A DNA stretch of 64,000 nt from Pseudomonas graminis (GTDB taxonomy: Bacteria > Pseudomonadota > Gammaproteobacteria > Pseudomonadales > Pseudomonadaceae). Shown here piece by piece: positions 26,708 to 35,411 of the stretch (positions within the stretch are counted from its first letter, which is position 1; each line of letters opens with the position of its first letter). The DNA lies in NCBI RefSeq assembly GCF_001705435.1, contig NZ_MDEN01000068.1:248001-312000 (forward strand), given 5' to 3'. Below the pieces are notes generated by a model. It saw only the letters and a list, made by a program, of their open reading frames with translations, had not been told where the DNA came from and did not search any database. A program made the position numbers and the translations under genes.

Positions 26708-27382
26708 CTACTCGCGCGTAGCGATCTCATCGAGGTGGTTCAGCAACGCCAGCGGATCCTCATACACCCGCAACGCCCCGGCGCGCTCCAACTCGCTCAC
26801 GTCATACCCGCCCGACAACAGCCCGATCCCCGTCGCCTTGCACCGCCGCGCCGCCAACATATCCCAGATCGCATCACCCACCACCAGACAATCCTCGATC
26901 CTCGCCTCAATCTTCTTCGCCGCCGTCACAAACAAATCCGGGTCCGGCTTGCCATTCTTCACATCATCCCGCGTGATCAGATTGATCTGCTCCGGCTCCA
27001 GCCCCAACGCCTTCAGATTGATCCGCGCCGTGGACATCTCCCCACTGGTCGCGATGCACCAGGGAAAACCCTCATCGTCCAGCGTCTTCAACAACTCCAC
27101 GGCGCCCGGCAGCGCAATGATCTGATCCTGAGTCCTCTCATACGCCTCAGCGTGCCTTTCACTCAACCGCTCAGCCTGCGCCTCAGTGATCTCCATCCCG
27201 GTTTCACGGGACAGCATCTTCAGCATCAAGCCGCCGCTCATACCGATCTTGCGGTGGATGCGCCACATCGCCAGTGGAATGTTCTCTGAATCAAGGGCTT
27301 CCTTCCATGCCGTGACGTTCTGATAAACGCTATCGGTCAGGGTGCCGTCGAGGTCGAAAAGGAAGGAGGTATTGGATCGCAT
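26708..27382 (-). CDS. HAD-superfamily phosphatase
   Basis: The protein has 224 residues. Motif I is LFDLDGTLTDS (residues 8-18), motif II is CIATSGEM, the lysine is in VKNGKPDPDLF and motif III is CLVVGDAIWDM, the complete set for a HAD phosphatase with a C1 helical cap (subfamily IA, Gph/YqaB-like). GGAG lies eight bases before the ATG. The substrate cannot be told; sugar phosphates or phosphoglycolate are typical. Confidence 0.88.
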   Translation of the reverse strand: MRSNTSFLFDLDGTLTDSVYQNVTAWKEALDSENIPLAMWRIHRKIGMSGGLMLKMLSRETGMEITEAQAERLSERHAEAYERTQDQIIALPGAVELLKTLDDEGFPWCIATSGEMSTARINLKALGLEPEQINLITRDDVKNGKPDPDLFVTAAKKIEARIEDCLVVGDAIWDMLAARRCKATGIGLLSGGYDVSELERAGALRVYEDPLALLNHLDEIATRE

Positions 27383-27475
27383 GGTGAGGCTCCGTTGGTC
27401 AACAGGTCATCCGCTGACAATGACTAAAAATAAAAGGGGAAGCGCCCGGCGTTCAGGCCGGGGCATAAAAGCGGT

Positions 27476-27718
27476 TCAGGACAGCCCGAGTGTCAGCCGC
27501 TTCAACCGGCATTCCACGACCTTGTCGTAGAACTCGGAAAGCGCATCGGCCTGCTGCGCGTCAATGCCGCCGCAGCACCGCAGCCCGAGCACGAAGCCGT
27601 TGGCCTGAGCGCCGTTCTTGACCGCGTCGATGGTCGAGCCCGACGCATGGATATCAGCCAGGATGCGCTCGCTTTGCGGTCGCAGTACGGGGGGCAGGTG
27701 GTCGAGGATGTCGGTCAT
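27476..27718 (-). CDS. Small conserved-looking hypothetical protein
   Basis: The protein has 80 residues and starts at ATG 27718, with AAAGG upstream. It is mostly helical, with GFVLGLRCCGG in the middle and FYDKVVECRLKRLTL near the end. There is no signal peptide or recognised domain. It stands between the HAD gene and proP on the same strand, but gaps of 93 and 236 bp argue against one operon. Confidence 0.7.
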   Translation of the reverse strand: MTDILDHLPPVLRPQSERILADIHASGSTIDAVKNGAQANGFVLGLRCCGGIDAQQADALSEFYDKVVECRLKRLTLGLS

Positions 27719-27856
27719 GGGGAAGGCTGCCTTTCAGTTCTCTGTCCGGCTGTCTGTGTCTGCACAGCAGCGGTTGAATACTCATGCAAGACCTGACCGG
27801 GAGAGGGGCGCAGCGGTTCCGACAAATTCTTCAAATGACCGCGAACGGCAGGGGTC

Positions 27857-27950
27857 GTGGGACTGGCGTTAGCCGGGACGGCGTCGTGTGCTACACCACA
27901 ACACGGATGGTGTACAAACCGGCCTCTTCCCGGCTGAAGCCGGTCCCACC
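27857..27950. repeat. REPIN (inverted REP pair)
   Basis: A forward REP (GTGGGACTGGCGTTAGCCGG) starts at 27857 and an inverted REP (TTCCCGGCTGAAGCCGGTCC) ends near 27950, four bases from the proP stop codon. It may act at the 3' end of the proP mRNA. Confidence 0.8.
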
Positions 27951-27954
27951 AGAA

Positions 27955-29457
27955 TCAACCTATACGCGGGTGCTGCTGAACCAGCGTCTCGCGCTTGGCT
28001 TGCAACTCGGCAATCTGCGTGTCGATGTCTTCAATCTTCTGCTCAATGTTGTCGTGATGTTCCTGCAGCAGCTCACGGGCTTCGTTGAGGTCCGACGCCG
28101 CCGGCGCGGCGCCACGCAAAGGCTTGTTCGCGGTTTCTTTCATGGTCAGGCCGGTGATCAGGCCCACTACCGCCACCACCATCAGGTAGTACGCCGGCAT
28201 GTACAGGTCCTGGGTGGTTTCAACCAGCCAGGCGACCACGGTCGGGGTCAGGCCGGCAATCAGCACCGAGACGTTGAAGGCACTGGCCAGCGCGCTGTAG
28301 CGGATGTGGGTGGGGAACATCGCCGGCAGCGTCGACGCCATGACACCGATGAAAAAGTTGAGGATCACCGCGATCAATAGCAGACCGGCGAAGATCAGGC
28401 CCAACTGGCCGCTGTTGATCAGCTTGAACGCCGGAATCGACAGCACCAGCAGCGCGATGCTGCCAGCGATGATGAAGGGGCGACGGCCGATCTTGTCGCT
28501 GAGGAAACCGATCAGCGGCTGCACGAACAGCATGCCGACCATGATCGCCACGATGATCAGGACGCCGCGGTTTTCGCTGTAATGCAGGTTGTGGGACAGG
28601 TAGCTCGGCATGTACGTGAGCAGCATGTAGTACGTGACGTTGGTCGCCGCGACCACGCCGATGCAGGTCAGCAGGCTGCGCCAATGCTTGGTCGCGACTT
28701 CCTTGAACGAGACTTTCGGGCCGTGGGCCAGGCCTTCGCGGTCACCCTGTTCAAGCTTTTCAACGTGCTGCTGGAACGCCGGGGTTTCTTCCAGCGCGTT
28801 ACGCAGGTAGAGGCCGATCATGCCCAGGGGCAGGGCGAGGAAGAACGGCAGACGCCAGCCCCATTCGAGGAACTTCTCCTCGCCGACCACGGACGAGATG
28901 AGCACCACCACGCCGGCACCCAGCACAAAACCGGCGATCGAGCCGAAATCCAGCCAGCTGCCAAGGAACCCGCGTTTGCGGTCCGGCGCGTATTCAGCGA
29001 CGAAGATCGAGGCGCCGGTGTATTCGCCTCCGACCGAAAAGCCCTGGGCCATCTTCGCCAGCAGCAAAAGGATCGGCGCCCAGATGCCAATCGATTCATA
29101 CGAGGGAATCAGTCCGATGGCAAAGGTACTCAAGGACATGATGACGATGGTCGCGGCGAGGACTTTCTGTCGCCCGTACTTGTCACCGATGGCGCCGAAA
29201 AACACGCCGCCGATGGGGCGAATCAGGAAGGGCACGGAAAAGGTCGCGAGGGCCGCGATCATCTGCACGCTGGGGTCGGCGCCGGGGAAGAAGATCTTGC
29301 CCAGTGCGTAGGCCACGAAGCCGTAGACGCCGAAGTCGAACCATTCCATTGCGTTACCCAGCGCGGCGGCAGTGATGGCCTTCCGCATCTTGGCATCGTC
29401 GACAATAGTGATGTCTTGCAACCCGATCGGGTTGACGGTTTTCTTGCGTGATCTCAT
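27955..29457 (-). CDS. proP: Osmosensing proline/glycine betaine symporter ProP
   Basis: ProP is a proton-coupled MFS importer of compatible solutes activated by high osmolarity. ATG 29457 gives 500 residues, the length of the E. coli protein; a longer frame upstream is non-coding in character. The N-terminus carries IVDDAKMRKAITAAALGNAM, followed by EWFDFGVYGFVAYALGKIFF, both near-identical to the enterobacterial protein. Twelve membrane segments follow, then a C-terminal coiled coil (EQKIEDIDTQIAELQAKRET), the osmosensory tuning element. It is monocistronic. The AT-rich upstream gap is shared with the divergent lipoprotein gene. Confidence 0.95.
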   Translation of the reverse strand: MRSRKKTVNPIGLQDITIVDDAKMRKAITAAALGNAMEWFDFGVYGFVAYALGKIFFPGADPSVQMIAALATFSVPFLIRPIGGVFFGAIGDKYGRQKVLAATIVIMSLSTFAIGLIPSYESIGIWAPILLLLAKMAQGFSVGGEYTGASIFVAEYAPDRKRGFLGSWLDFGSIAGFVLGAGVVVLISSVVGEEKFLEWGWRLPFFLALPLGMIGLYLRNALEETPAFQQHVEKLEQGDREGLAHGPKVSFKEVATKHWRSLLTCIGVVAATNVTYYMLLTYMPSYLSHNLHYSENRGVLIIVAIMVGMLFVQPLIGFLSDKIGRRPFIIAGSIALLVLSIPAFKLINSGQLGLIFAGLLLIAVILNFFIGVMASTLPAMFPTHIRYSALASAFNVSVLIAGLTPTVVAWLVETTQDLYMPAYYLMVVAVVGLITGLTMKETANKPLRGAAPAASDLNEARELLQEHHDNIEQKIEDIDTQIAELQAKRETLVQQHPRIG

Positions 29458-29803
29458 AAAAGTCCCGGCAGCTAGAAGTGTGACGTTGCGACGTTGTGGC
29501 GATCGGCATTGCGACCCACGGCAGCGCATACACTCGAAAGAGGTGGTGTGCTGTCGTAATAGTGGCAGGCCGATCTGCATCAGATAGGACCCTGACACAA
29601 TTAATTCAGAAAAATCCCTGGTTTTTTGAAGTTTATTCAAATGAGTGATTAATCGAGCGGCTCTATCGACCGATAAAGTCAAACAGGTTGGATCCAATGA
29701 ATTAAATGCATCAGAACAAGACAGGCGGTAGTCTTAGTCTATTGATTAAGTGATGGCTCAATGACATATTCACTGCGCCCTCAACTCATGCCCACGGAAA
29801 AAA
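29458..29803. promoter_or_regulatory. Divergent intergenic region between proP and the trypsin-like lipoprotein gene
   Basis: This 346-bp stretch is distinctly AT-rich from about 29590 to 29760, suiting promoters in both directions. I see no gene in it. The lipoprotein ATG is preceded by ACGGA. No well-spaced -35/-10 pair can be assigned with confidence. Confidence 0.4.
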
Positions 29804-30457
29804 ATGCGCCCCTTCAAGTCACTTGTTGCAGCCTCGGTGCTGATCAGCGGGTGCAACGGAATGCCCACCGCTTTCACCCAGGATCCTGTCTTTGACCAAG
29901 CCTTCGTCGTCCATTCCGGTGCGCCGCTGCCCTATCTGTTGATGGGCACCGCGATCCAGTGGAATGAAGATTACGCCGTCACCGTCAAGCACATCCCTTA
30001 CATCTCCGGAGCGGTATTCCAGGGGCAAGGCGACGTACAGTTCTTCAAGCACAAGGCCGATTCCGTTCCGATGTGGCGCTCGTACCAGCCGGGTGAAGAA
30101 CTCACCTCAGTGGGCTACAACTCCGCCTACATGTCGGTGAAAGGCACAGGCCGCGCCCTGCCGGCGATGATTCGCCTGGACGCCAAAGAGGGCAACGTGA
30201 TGTACGGCACCCATGATGGCCCGGTGGCCAAGGGCATGTCGGGCGGCCCGGTGTTCGCGGCAGACGGCAAGGTGGTGGGGATCACCGTGGCATTGCTGAC
30301 CTCCAGCGACCTGGCCAAGATCAAGCGCCCGGACCTGGCCAACCAGCCACGGATCAGTATTTTCATGCCGTACAACGAAATCAACCGCGAGTGGACCCGT
30401 TACATGGCTCAGGCCAAGCCGGCCACGCCAGCGCCGACCCACCTCGCGGTCAACTGA
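29804..30457 (+). CDS. Trypsin-like serine protease lipoprotein
   Basis: The protein has 217 residues with a lipobox LISGC (Cys17), so it is predicted to be membrane-anchored in the periplasm. The mature part has a chymotrypsin-fold pattern: His63 in YAVTVKH63I, an Asp in the following region, and Ser146 in GMS146GGPVFAADGKVVGI. It may be a protease or a degenerate relative. Its stop codon abuts the stop codon of the HlyD-type gene on the other strand with no space between, so transcription of the two must converge. A role in processing the adjacent giant adhesin is possible but is only an inference. Confidence 0.75.
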   Translation: MRPFKSLVAASVLISGCNGMPTAFTQDPVFDQAFVVHSGAPLPYLLMGTAIQWNEDYAVTVKHIPYISGAVFQGQGDVQFFKHKADSVPMWRSYQPGEELTSVGYNSAYMSVKGTGRALPAMIRLDAKEGNVMYGTHDGPVAKGMSGGPVFAADGKVVGITVALLTSSDLAKIKRPDLANQPRISIFMPYNEINREWTRYMAQAKPATPAPTHLAVN

Positions 30458-31666
30458 TCAACGCTCACGCAACGCTTCGCGGGCGCGGTTGAGGGGTTTG
30501 ATGAGGTAATCCAGCACGGTTTTTTCACCGGTGCGGATGTCCACCGTGGCGATCATTCCGGGGACGATGGCAAAGCTCTTGCCGGCCTTGTTGCGCAGTA
30601 CGTCCGAGTCCGTGCGGATGTACACGCGGTAGTAGAAGATTTCCGGCTTCACCTCATCCTGAATCGTGTCCGGCGAGATGGTCACCACCTTGCCGTCGAG
30701 GCTGCCGTAAATCGAATAGTCATAGGCCGTGATTTTCACCTTGGCCTGCTGCTCGGGGTGGATGAACGCGATGTCCCGGGGCGAGATGCGCGTTTCGATC
30801 AGCAGTTGCTCATCCAGCGGGACGATCTGCATCAGCTGTCCGTTGGGCGGCACGACCCCGCCGATGGTGCTGACTTCGATGTCCTTGACGATGCCGCGCA
30901 CCGGCGAGCGCAAGGTCAGGCGAGACAGCGAGTCGCTGCGGCCGCGGATCACCGCTGACAGCATCTGCGCCTCGGCATTGGCTTTGGCCAGGTCCTCGCG
31001 GGCATGCACCATGTATTCGGAACGCGCCTCGGTGGCCTTGAGCTCAAGCTCGGAGCGCTGGCGGTTCAGGCGCAGCACTTCGACCCGGCTCGACGCTCCG
31101 ATTTTCGCCAGATTCTCGGTGATCGCCAGTTCGCTGCGCACCAGCTTCAGCGAGCTCTCGATGCCGGTGAGGGTTTCGCCGAGGCCCCTGCGCCGGGCGT
31201 TGAACAAGTCGGTTTCGGCGCGACGCAGCTCCGGGTACTTGTCCAGCGACGCATCGAACGTCAGCGGCTTCTCGCTGACTTCGGCCTGCAGCCGGTTGAC
31301 GCTGGCCAGCGCCGCCCGGTACTTCGCCTCGCTCTCGCCGACGTTCGACTCACTCTTCACCGCATCGAGCTGCGCCAGCACCTGGCCGCGCTCCACCAGC
31401 GTGCCTTCGCTGACGTTCAGCTCCTTGATGATCCCGCCCTCCATGGACTGAATCAGCTGCTCCCTGGAACTGGGCACCACCTTGCCGGTGCCGGTAGACA
31501 CTTCCACCACCTGAAACCAGGCCGCCCAGGCAAGGAAACACGCGAGCATCAGCGCGCACGTCCAGATCACCCGCACGCTCCCGGTGATGCTGCGTTCATC
31601 CTGGCCGTCGAGGTACGTGACTTGATCGCCAAGCCGTGGGGTTTGCTCCGTGGTCAGTGCGTTCAT
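30458..31666 (-). CDS. Type I secretion membrane-fusion protein (HlyD/LapC-type)
   Basis: This is the periplasmic adaptor linking the inner-membrane ABC exporter to the outer-membrane channel. The protein has 402 residues with one N-terminal membrane helix (VIWTCALMLACFLAWAAWF), a barrel-sandwich domain (GGIIKELNVSEGTLVERGQVLAQLD), long coiled-coil helices (about 100-250) and the HlyD C-terminal segment (LRSPVRGIVKDIEVSTIGGV, then VPGMIATVDIRTGEKTVLDY). It overlaps the ABC gene by 4 nt (ATGA). It is the last gene of the adhesin secretion operon and equals LapJ in position within a lapFHIJ-like locus. Confidence 0.93.
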   Translation of the reverse strand: MNALTTEQTPRLGDQVTYLDGQDERSITGSVRVIWTCALMLACFLAWAAWFQVVEVSTGTGKVVPSSREQLIQSMEGGIIKELNVSEGTLVERGQVLAQLDAVKSESNVGESEAKYRAALASVNRLQAEVSEKPLTFDASLDKYPELRRAETDLFNARRRGLGETLTGIESSLKLVRSELAITENLAKIGASSRVEVLRLNRQRSELELKATEARSEYMVHAREDLAKANAEAQMLSAVIRGRSDSLSRLTLRSPVRGIVKDIEVSTIGGVVPPNGQLMQIVPLDEQLLIETRISPRDIAFIHPEQQAKVKITAYDYSIYGSLDGKVVTISPDTIQDEVKPEIFYYRVYIRTDSDVLRNKAGKSFAIVPGMIATVDIRTGEKTVLDYLIKPLNRAREALRER

Positions 31667-33822
31667 GCCTGCGCTCCTTGCGGCTGTCTGAGTCGGGTGA
31701 GGGCGGCGTCGCGGTGGTCATCGATGACGATGCGGCCGTTGTCCAGCACGATGATCCGTTCCACCAGTTGCAGCAGGCTGACCCGGTGGGTGGCGACGAT
31801 CAGGGTGCGGCCCTGACACCAGGTCGAGAGTTTTTCCAGCAACTGGCGTTCGGTAATGTCGTCCAGCGAGGCGGTGGGTTCGTCCAGCAGCAGCACCTGG
31901 GGCTGACGAATCAACAGGCGTGAGAGCAGCAGGCTCTGACGCTGACCGCCGGACAACCCCAGGCCGCCTTCAAGAATCAGGTGGTCCATGCCCTTGGGCA
32001 ACTGGCGGACAAATTCCAGCGCGCCGGTCACCGACAGGGCGGCGATGATCTCCTGATCGCTGGCCTGCCCGGCGCCGAGGGTGAGGTTGTCCCGCAGCGT
32101 GCCGTGAAACAGCCGCGCCTGCTGGGACATCAGCCCGACGTCCCGGCGCAGGTCGGCCGGATCAAGGTGGGCCAGCGCAATGCCGTCCAGGGTGGTTTCG
32201 CCACTGGACAAATCCATCGAGCCTGCCAGCGCCTGCAGCAGCGTGGACTTGCCTGCGCCATTGCGCCCGAGAATGGCGACGCGCTCGCCCGGCCGAATGT
32301 TCAGGTTGATGCCGCTCAGGGCAGGCGCGGCCTCTTCGCTGTGCTTGAAGCCGGCCTGACGCAACACGTAGTCACCACGAATGGCGGGCACATGCACGCG
32401 CTGACTGCCTTCGGGGTGATCGACAGGCATCTGCATCAGCCGGTTGAGCCCTTGCAGCGCAACCTTCGCCTGCTGCCAGCGGGTCAGCACGTGGGTCAGC
32501 TGCGCCATTGGCGCCATCATCCGCGAGGCCAGCATCGAGGCGGCCACCAGGCTGCCGGTGGTGAGGTCGCCGGCAATCACCATGGGCGCACCGAACACGA
32601 TGACCACGGCAAACACCGCGCCCTGCACGTTCTGGGTCCAGGCCACCAGGCTGTTGGTCAGCGAGCGCAGTTTCAGGCTGCTGTCGGCCGACGCGGCGTT
32701 GTAGTGATTCCACTGCTGCTGGAAACGTTGCTCGGCCTGCAGCGCCTTGATGTCGTCCATGCCCTGCACGGTTTCCACCAGCATGGCGTTGCGCAGTGCG
32801 GCTTCGCGCATTGAGGCATTGGCCAGCCGCGCCAGCTTGCGTTGGGCAAGGACGCCGGGCAGCACCATCGCCACCAGCGCGACCAAAGGGATCAACACCA
32901 GTGGCCCGCCAATCAGGTAGAACACCAGCAAAAACAGAAAGAAAAACGGCATGTCCGCCAGCGCCGTCGCGGTGCTGGAGGTGATCAGGTCGCGGATCTG
33001 CTCCAGCTCGCGCAGCTGCGAAATGAACGAGCCGGTGGATTTCGGCCGCGCCGAGTTACGCAAGCGCAGGGCGTGGCCGAAGATCAGGTCCGAGACCCGC
33101 AGATCGGCGCGCTTGCCCATCACGTCGGTGATGCGCAGACGCATGATGCGCATGACGAAGTCGAACACCAGCGCCAGCATCACGCCGCCAAACAGCACGT
33201 ACAGGGTCGGCAGGGATTCGGCCGGAATCACCCGGTCGTAGACCTGCATGGAGAACAGCACGCCCGCCATGCCCAGCAGGTTGGCGACCAGCGACGCCAG
33301 CATGACCTGGCGGTAGGGGCGCAGGTCGCTGAGCACGATGCGCCGGAACCAATGCTCGTCGTAGGGCTTGATGTAGTCGTCGGTGCGCACGTCGCTGAGG
33401 GGCTGAATCGGCCGCAGGACCACCGTGCGCAGGGCGTGCTCGGCGAGGACGGCCGGGTCGATGCGGCTCTGCAGGCCCTGGTCGCCGCTGTAGGCGATGC
33501 CCAGTTCGCCTTGCTCGCTGACGCTTTCGATCACGCCGACCTGGCCGTCGCGCAGTTGCACCAGCAGCGGCGTGCGCCAGCGGGACAGGCTTTTGCGGTC
33601 GTAACGGGCGAACTTGACGCTCAAGCCCGCCTGCCGCGCCATGTAGCGGACCACTTCTTCGACTCGGCCCTCGCTATTGGCCGAGGCCAGGCGGATGCTT
33701 TCCGGTGACACGTCGAGGCGGTAATGCCGGGCGACGGTGAGGATGGCCTCCAGCCACGGCGCGTAGTCCGGACGATCAGGGCCTGCCGCGGGCGCTTCGG
33801 GAATGACGACGGTCTCGGTCAT
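31663..33822 (-). CDS. Type I secretion ABC transporter with C39-like domain (LapB/HlyB-type)
   Basis: The protein has 719 residues. The start is ATG 33822, which overlaps the tolC-type stop by 4 nt; extra upstream residues in the open frame are spurious. It has an N-terminal C39-like peptidase domain (about 15-150) without a catalytic Cys at the usual place, so it should bind rather than cleave the substrate. Six membrane helices and an ATPase domain follow, with Walker A GRNGAGKST, signature LSGGQRQSLLLSRLL, Walker B VLLLDEPTASLDD and H loop VATHR. Such exporters move RTX adhesins in one step. The neighbouring adhesin is its obvious substrate. Confidence 0.94.
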   Translation of the reverse strand: MTETVVIPEAPAAGPDRPDYAPWLEAILTVARHYRLDVSPESIRLASANSEGRVEEVVRYMARQAGLSVKFARYDRKSLSRWRTPLLVQLRDGQVGVIESVSEQGELGIAYSGDQGLQSRIDPAVLAEHALRTVVLRPIQPLSDVRTDDYIKPYDEHWFRRIVLSDLRPYRQVMLASLVANLLGMAGVLFSMQVYDRVIPAESLPTLYVLFGGVMLALVFDFVMRIMRLRITDVMGKRADLRVSDLIFGHALRLRNSARPKSTGSFISQLRELEQIRDLITSSTATALADMPFFFLFLLVFYLIGGPLVLIPLVALVAMVLPGVLAQRKLARLANASMREAALRNAMLVETVQGMDDIKALQAEQRFQQQWNHYNAASADSSLKLRSLTNSLVAWTQNVQGAVFAVVIVFGAPMVIAGDLTTGSLVAASMLASRMMAPMAQLTHVLTRWQQAKVALQGLNRLMQMPVDHPEGSQRVHVPAIRGDYVLRQAGFKHSEEAAPALSGINLNIRPGERVAILGRNGAGKSTLLQALAGSMDLSSGETTLDGIALAHLDPADLRRDVGLMSQQARLFHGTLRDNLTLGAGQASDQEIIAALSVTGALEFVRQLPKGMDHLILEGGLGLSGGQRQSLLLSRLLIRQPQVLLLDEPTASLDDITERQLLEKLSTWCQGRTLIVATHRVSLLQLVERIIVLDNGRIVIDDHRDAALTRLRQPQGAQA

Positions 33823-35300
33823 GGCAGGATCTCCACGTGCTGGATGGTGCTGTGATCGATGCCGAACGCGCGGCGCAGCGCACCGCTGTTGTACAGGCAA
33901 TCGATCTGCAGACGGCGCAGGTCAGCCTGGGTGTTGGCCAGGTCGAAGCGCGACTGGTGGATTTCCTGCTCGGCGTTGAGCAGGTCGAGCAGCGGCCGGG
34001 TGCCCAGTTCCAGGTACTGCCGCCCGTACAGCTCGCGGGCTTCGGTGATGCTGGTCTGCCGGGATTCCAGCGAGCTGAGCCGGCGCGTCAGGCCGGACGT
34101 CTGCGCCTGCGCCTCGCCCAGCCCTTGCCGCGCCTGCAGGCGTGCGGCGTCCTCGGCGGAGTCAGCGGCGGTCAGGGCGTAGTTGGCGGCGCGGCTGCGG
34201 GCGCTGGTGGCGCCACCCTGATAGATCGGCACTTCCAGGTTGAGAAAAATCCCCGCCTGGGTCCGATTGATCGTTGAGTTCTGGTCGTCGTAATGATCGT
34301 CCAGAAACTGGTTGACCGAGGGCTGCAGTGACAGCGTCGGGTAGGCTTCGGCCCTGGCCTGGGCCAGTTCGGCCTGGGCCTGGGTGCGCTGGGCGGCGGC
34401 TTGCAGCACGGCGGGGAGGGCGTCTGTGCTGATGGGGGCGGTGCAGGCGTCGGTCATCGAGGCGCTGAAGGTGCTGCTGACCTGGGGCGGGGTCTGCCGA
34501 CCGAGCAGGTTGGTCAGCGTCGACTGCCAGCGTGCATACAACGCTTTGTACTCTTGCAGCGTCGCCATGCCGCCCTCGGCGCGGGACTGCGCCTGAACTA
34601 CGTCGGAACGGGTGCTCGCGCCCATGTCGCTGCGCTGCCTGGCCAGCTCGACGATATCGCCGATGCCGCGAATCTGCTCCCGGGCGATGTCCACCAGACG
34701 CTGATAGCGCTGGACTTCGATGTAGGCAAACGCGGTGTCGCGGCTGACCTGATCGATCGCCAGCAGAATGCTCGCCTGACTGCGGGCGGCCTTGGCACGG
34801 GCCGCCTCGACTGCGTTCGAGACCTTGCCGAAATCGTAGAGCATCTGTTTGAGGGAGATGCTCACCGACTGGCTGCCGTCGTCGCTGCCATAGCCGCTGG
34901 TGTAGCCGCCTTTTATCCCGCCGGAGATCTGCGGGTAGTAACCGGCTTCGGCCACGTTGATGCCCTCGGCCTGTTGATACAAGGTGCCGATCGCTTCGCT
35001 GATGCTGGGGTGCCAGTCAACGGCGAGCCGGACGGCCTGTTCGAGGCCCAGGGTCTGACTGTCTTCCTTGACCCCGACCGCTCCGGGCCCGGAACTGCCT
35101 TTGGCATTGCTTTTGTGACTGCCTTCACGACCATCGCCCTTGCTCCGCTGATCCGCGGGCTTCGCCTGCAGGCGGGAAGGGCTGATGCTGCGCAGGCCGG
35201 GATCGATTTGATCCCCTGCCAGCGCAACGGAAAAAATCGGGTGACACAGGCCGACGGTCAGGACGACCGCCGTCCATTTCTGCTTGCGAACGCGCTCCAC
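33819..35300 (-). CDS. Type I secretion outer-membrane channel (TolC/LapE-type)
   Basis: The protein has 493 residues. A signal peptide (hydrophobic VVLTVGLCHPIFSVALA) is followed by a low-complexity, basic stretch rich in Ser, Lys and Gly (about 45-75) and then two tandem TolC-family repeats with long helices (SISLKQMLYDFGKVSNAVEA, and later LNLEVPIYQGGATSARSRAA). It forms the trimeric outer-membrane tunnel for the adhesin exporter. It is the first gene after the adhesin, separated from it by 111 bp containing a strong hairpin, and overlaps the ABC gene by 4 nt. Confidence 0.92.
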   Translation of the reverse strand: MERVRKQKWTAVVLTVGLCHPIFSVALAGDQIDPGLRSISPSRLQAKPADQRSKGDGREGSHKSNAKGSSGPGAVGVKEDSQTLGLEQAVRLAVDWHPSISEAIGTLYQQAEGINVAEAGYYPQISGGIKGGYTSGYGSDDGSQSVSISLKQMLYDFGKVSNAVEAARAKAARSQASILLAIDQVSRDTAFAYIEVQRYQRLVDIAREQIRGIGDIVELARQRSDMGASTRSDVVQAQSRAEGGMATLQEYKALYARWQSTLTNLLGRQTPPQVSSTFSASMTDACTAPISTDALPAVLQAAAQRTQAQAELAQARAEAYPTLSLQPSVNQFLDDHYDDQNSTINRTQAGIFLNLEVPIYQGGATSARSRAANYALTAADSAEDAARLQARQGLGEAQAQTSGLTRRLSSLESRQTSITEARELYGRQYLELGTRPLLDLLNAEQEIHQSRFDLANTQADLRRLQIDCLYNSGALRRAFGIDHSTIQHVEILP

Positions 35301-35344
35301 ATGGCTTCCTTACTGTACGAATACAGAGCTTCCCTTTTGTTGAA

Positions 35345-35377
35345 TCAACCGGCCGAGCGCATTGATCGGCCGGTTGA
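35345..35377 (-). terminator. Strong hairpin between adhesin and secretion genes
   Basis: TCAACCGGCCGA (35345-35356) and TCGGCCGGTTGA (35366-35377) form a perfect 12-bp stem with a 9-nt loop, 35 bp past the adhesin stop. No U run follows on the minus strand, so it may reduce, not abolish, read-through into the tolC-type gene, or protect mRNA ends. Confidence 0.6.
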
Positions 35378-35411
35378 ACCCCGCCTCCGGCAGCGCCAGA
35401 GGGCGGGCTGA

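Noticed and set aside
29458..29697. An 80-codon N-terminal extension of ProP.
   Set aside because: ATG 29457 gives the canonical 500-residue protein; the extension is AT-rich and unlike any ProP.
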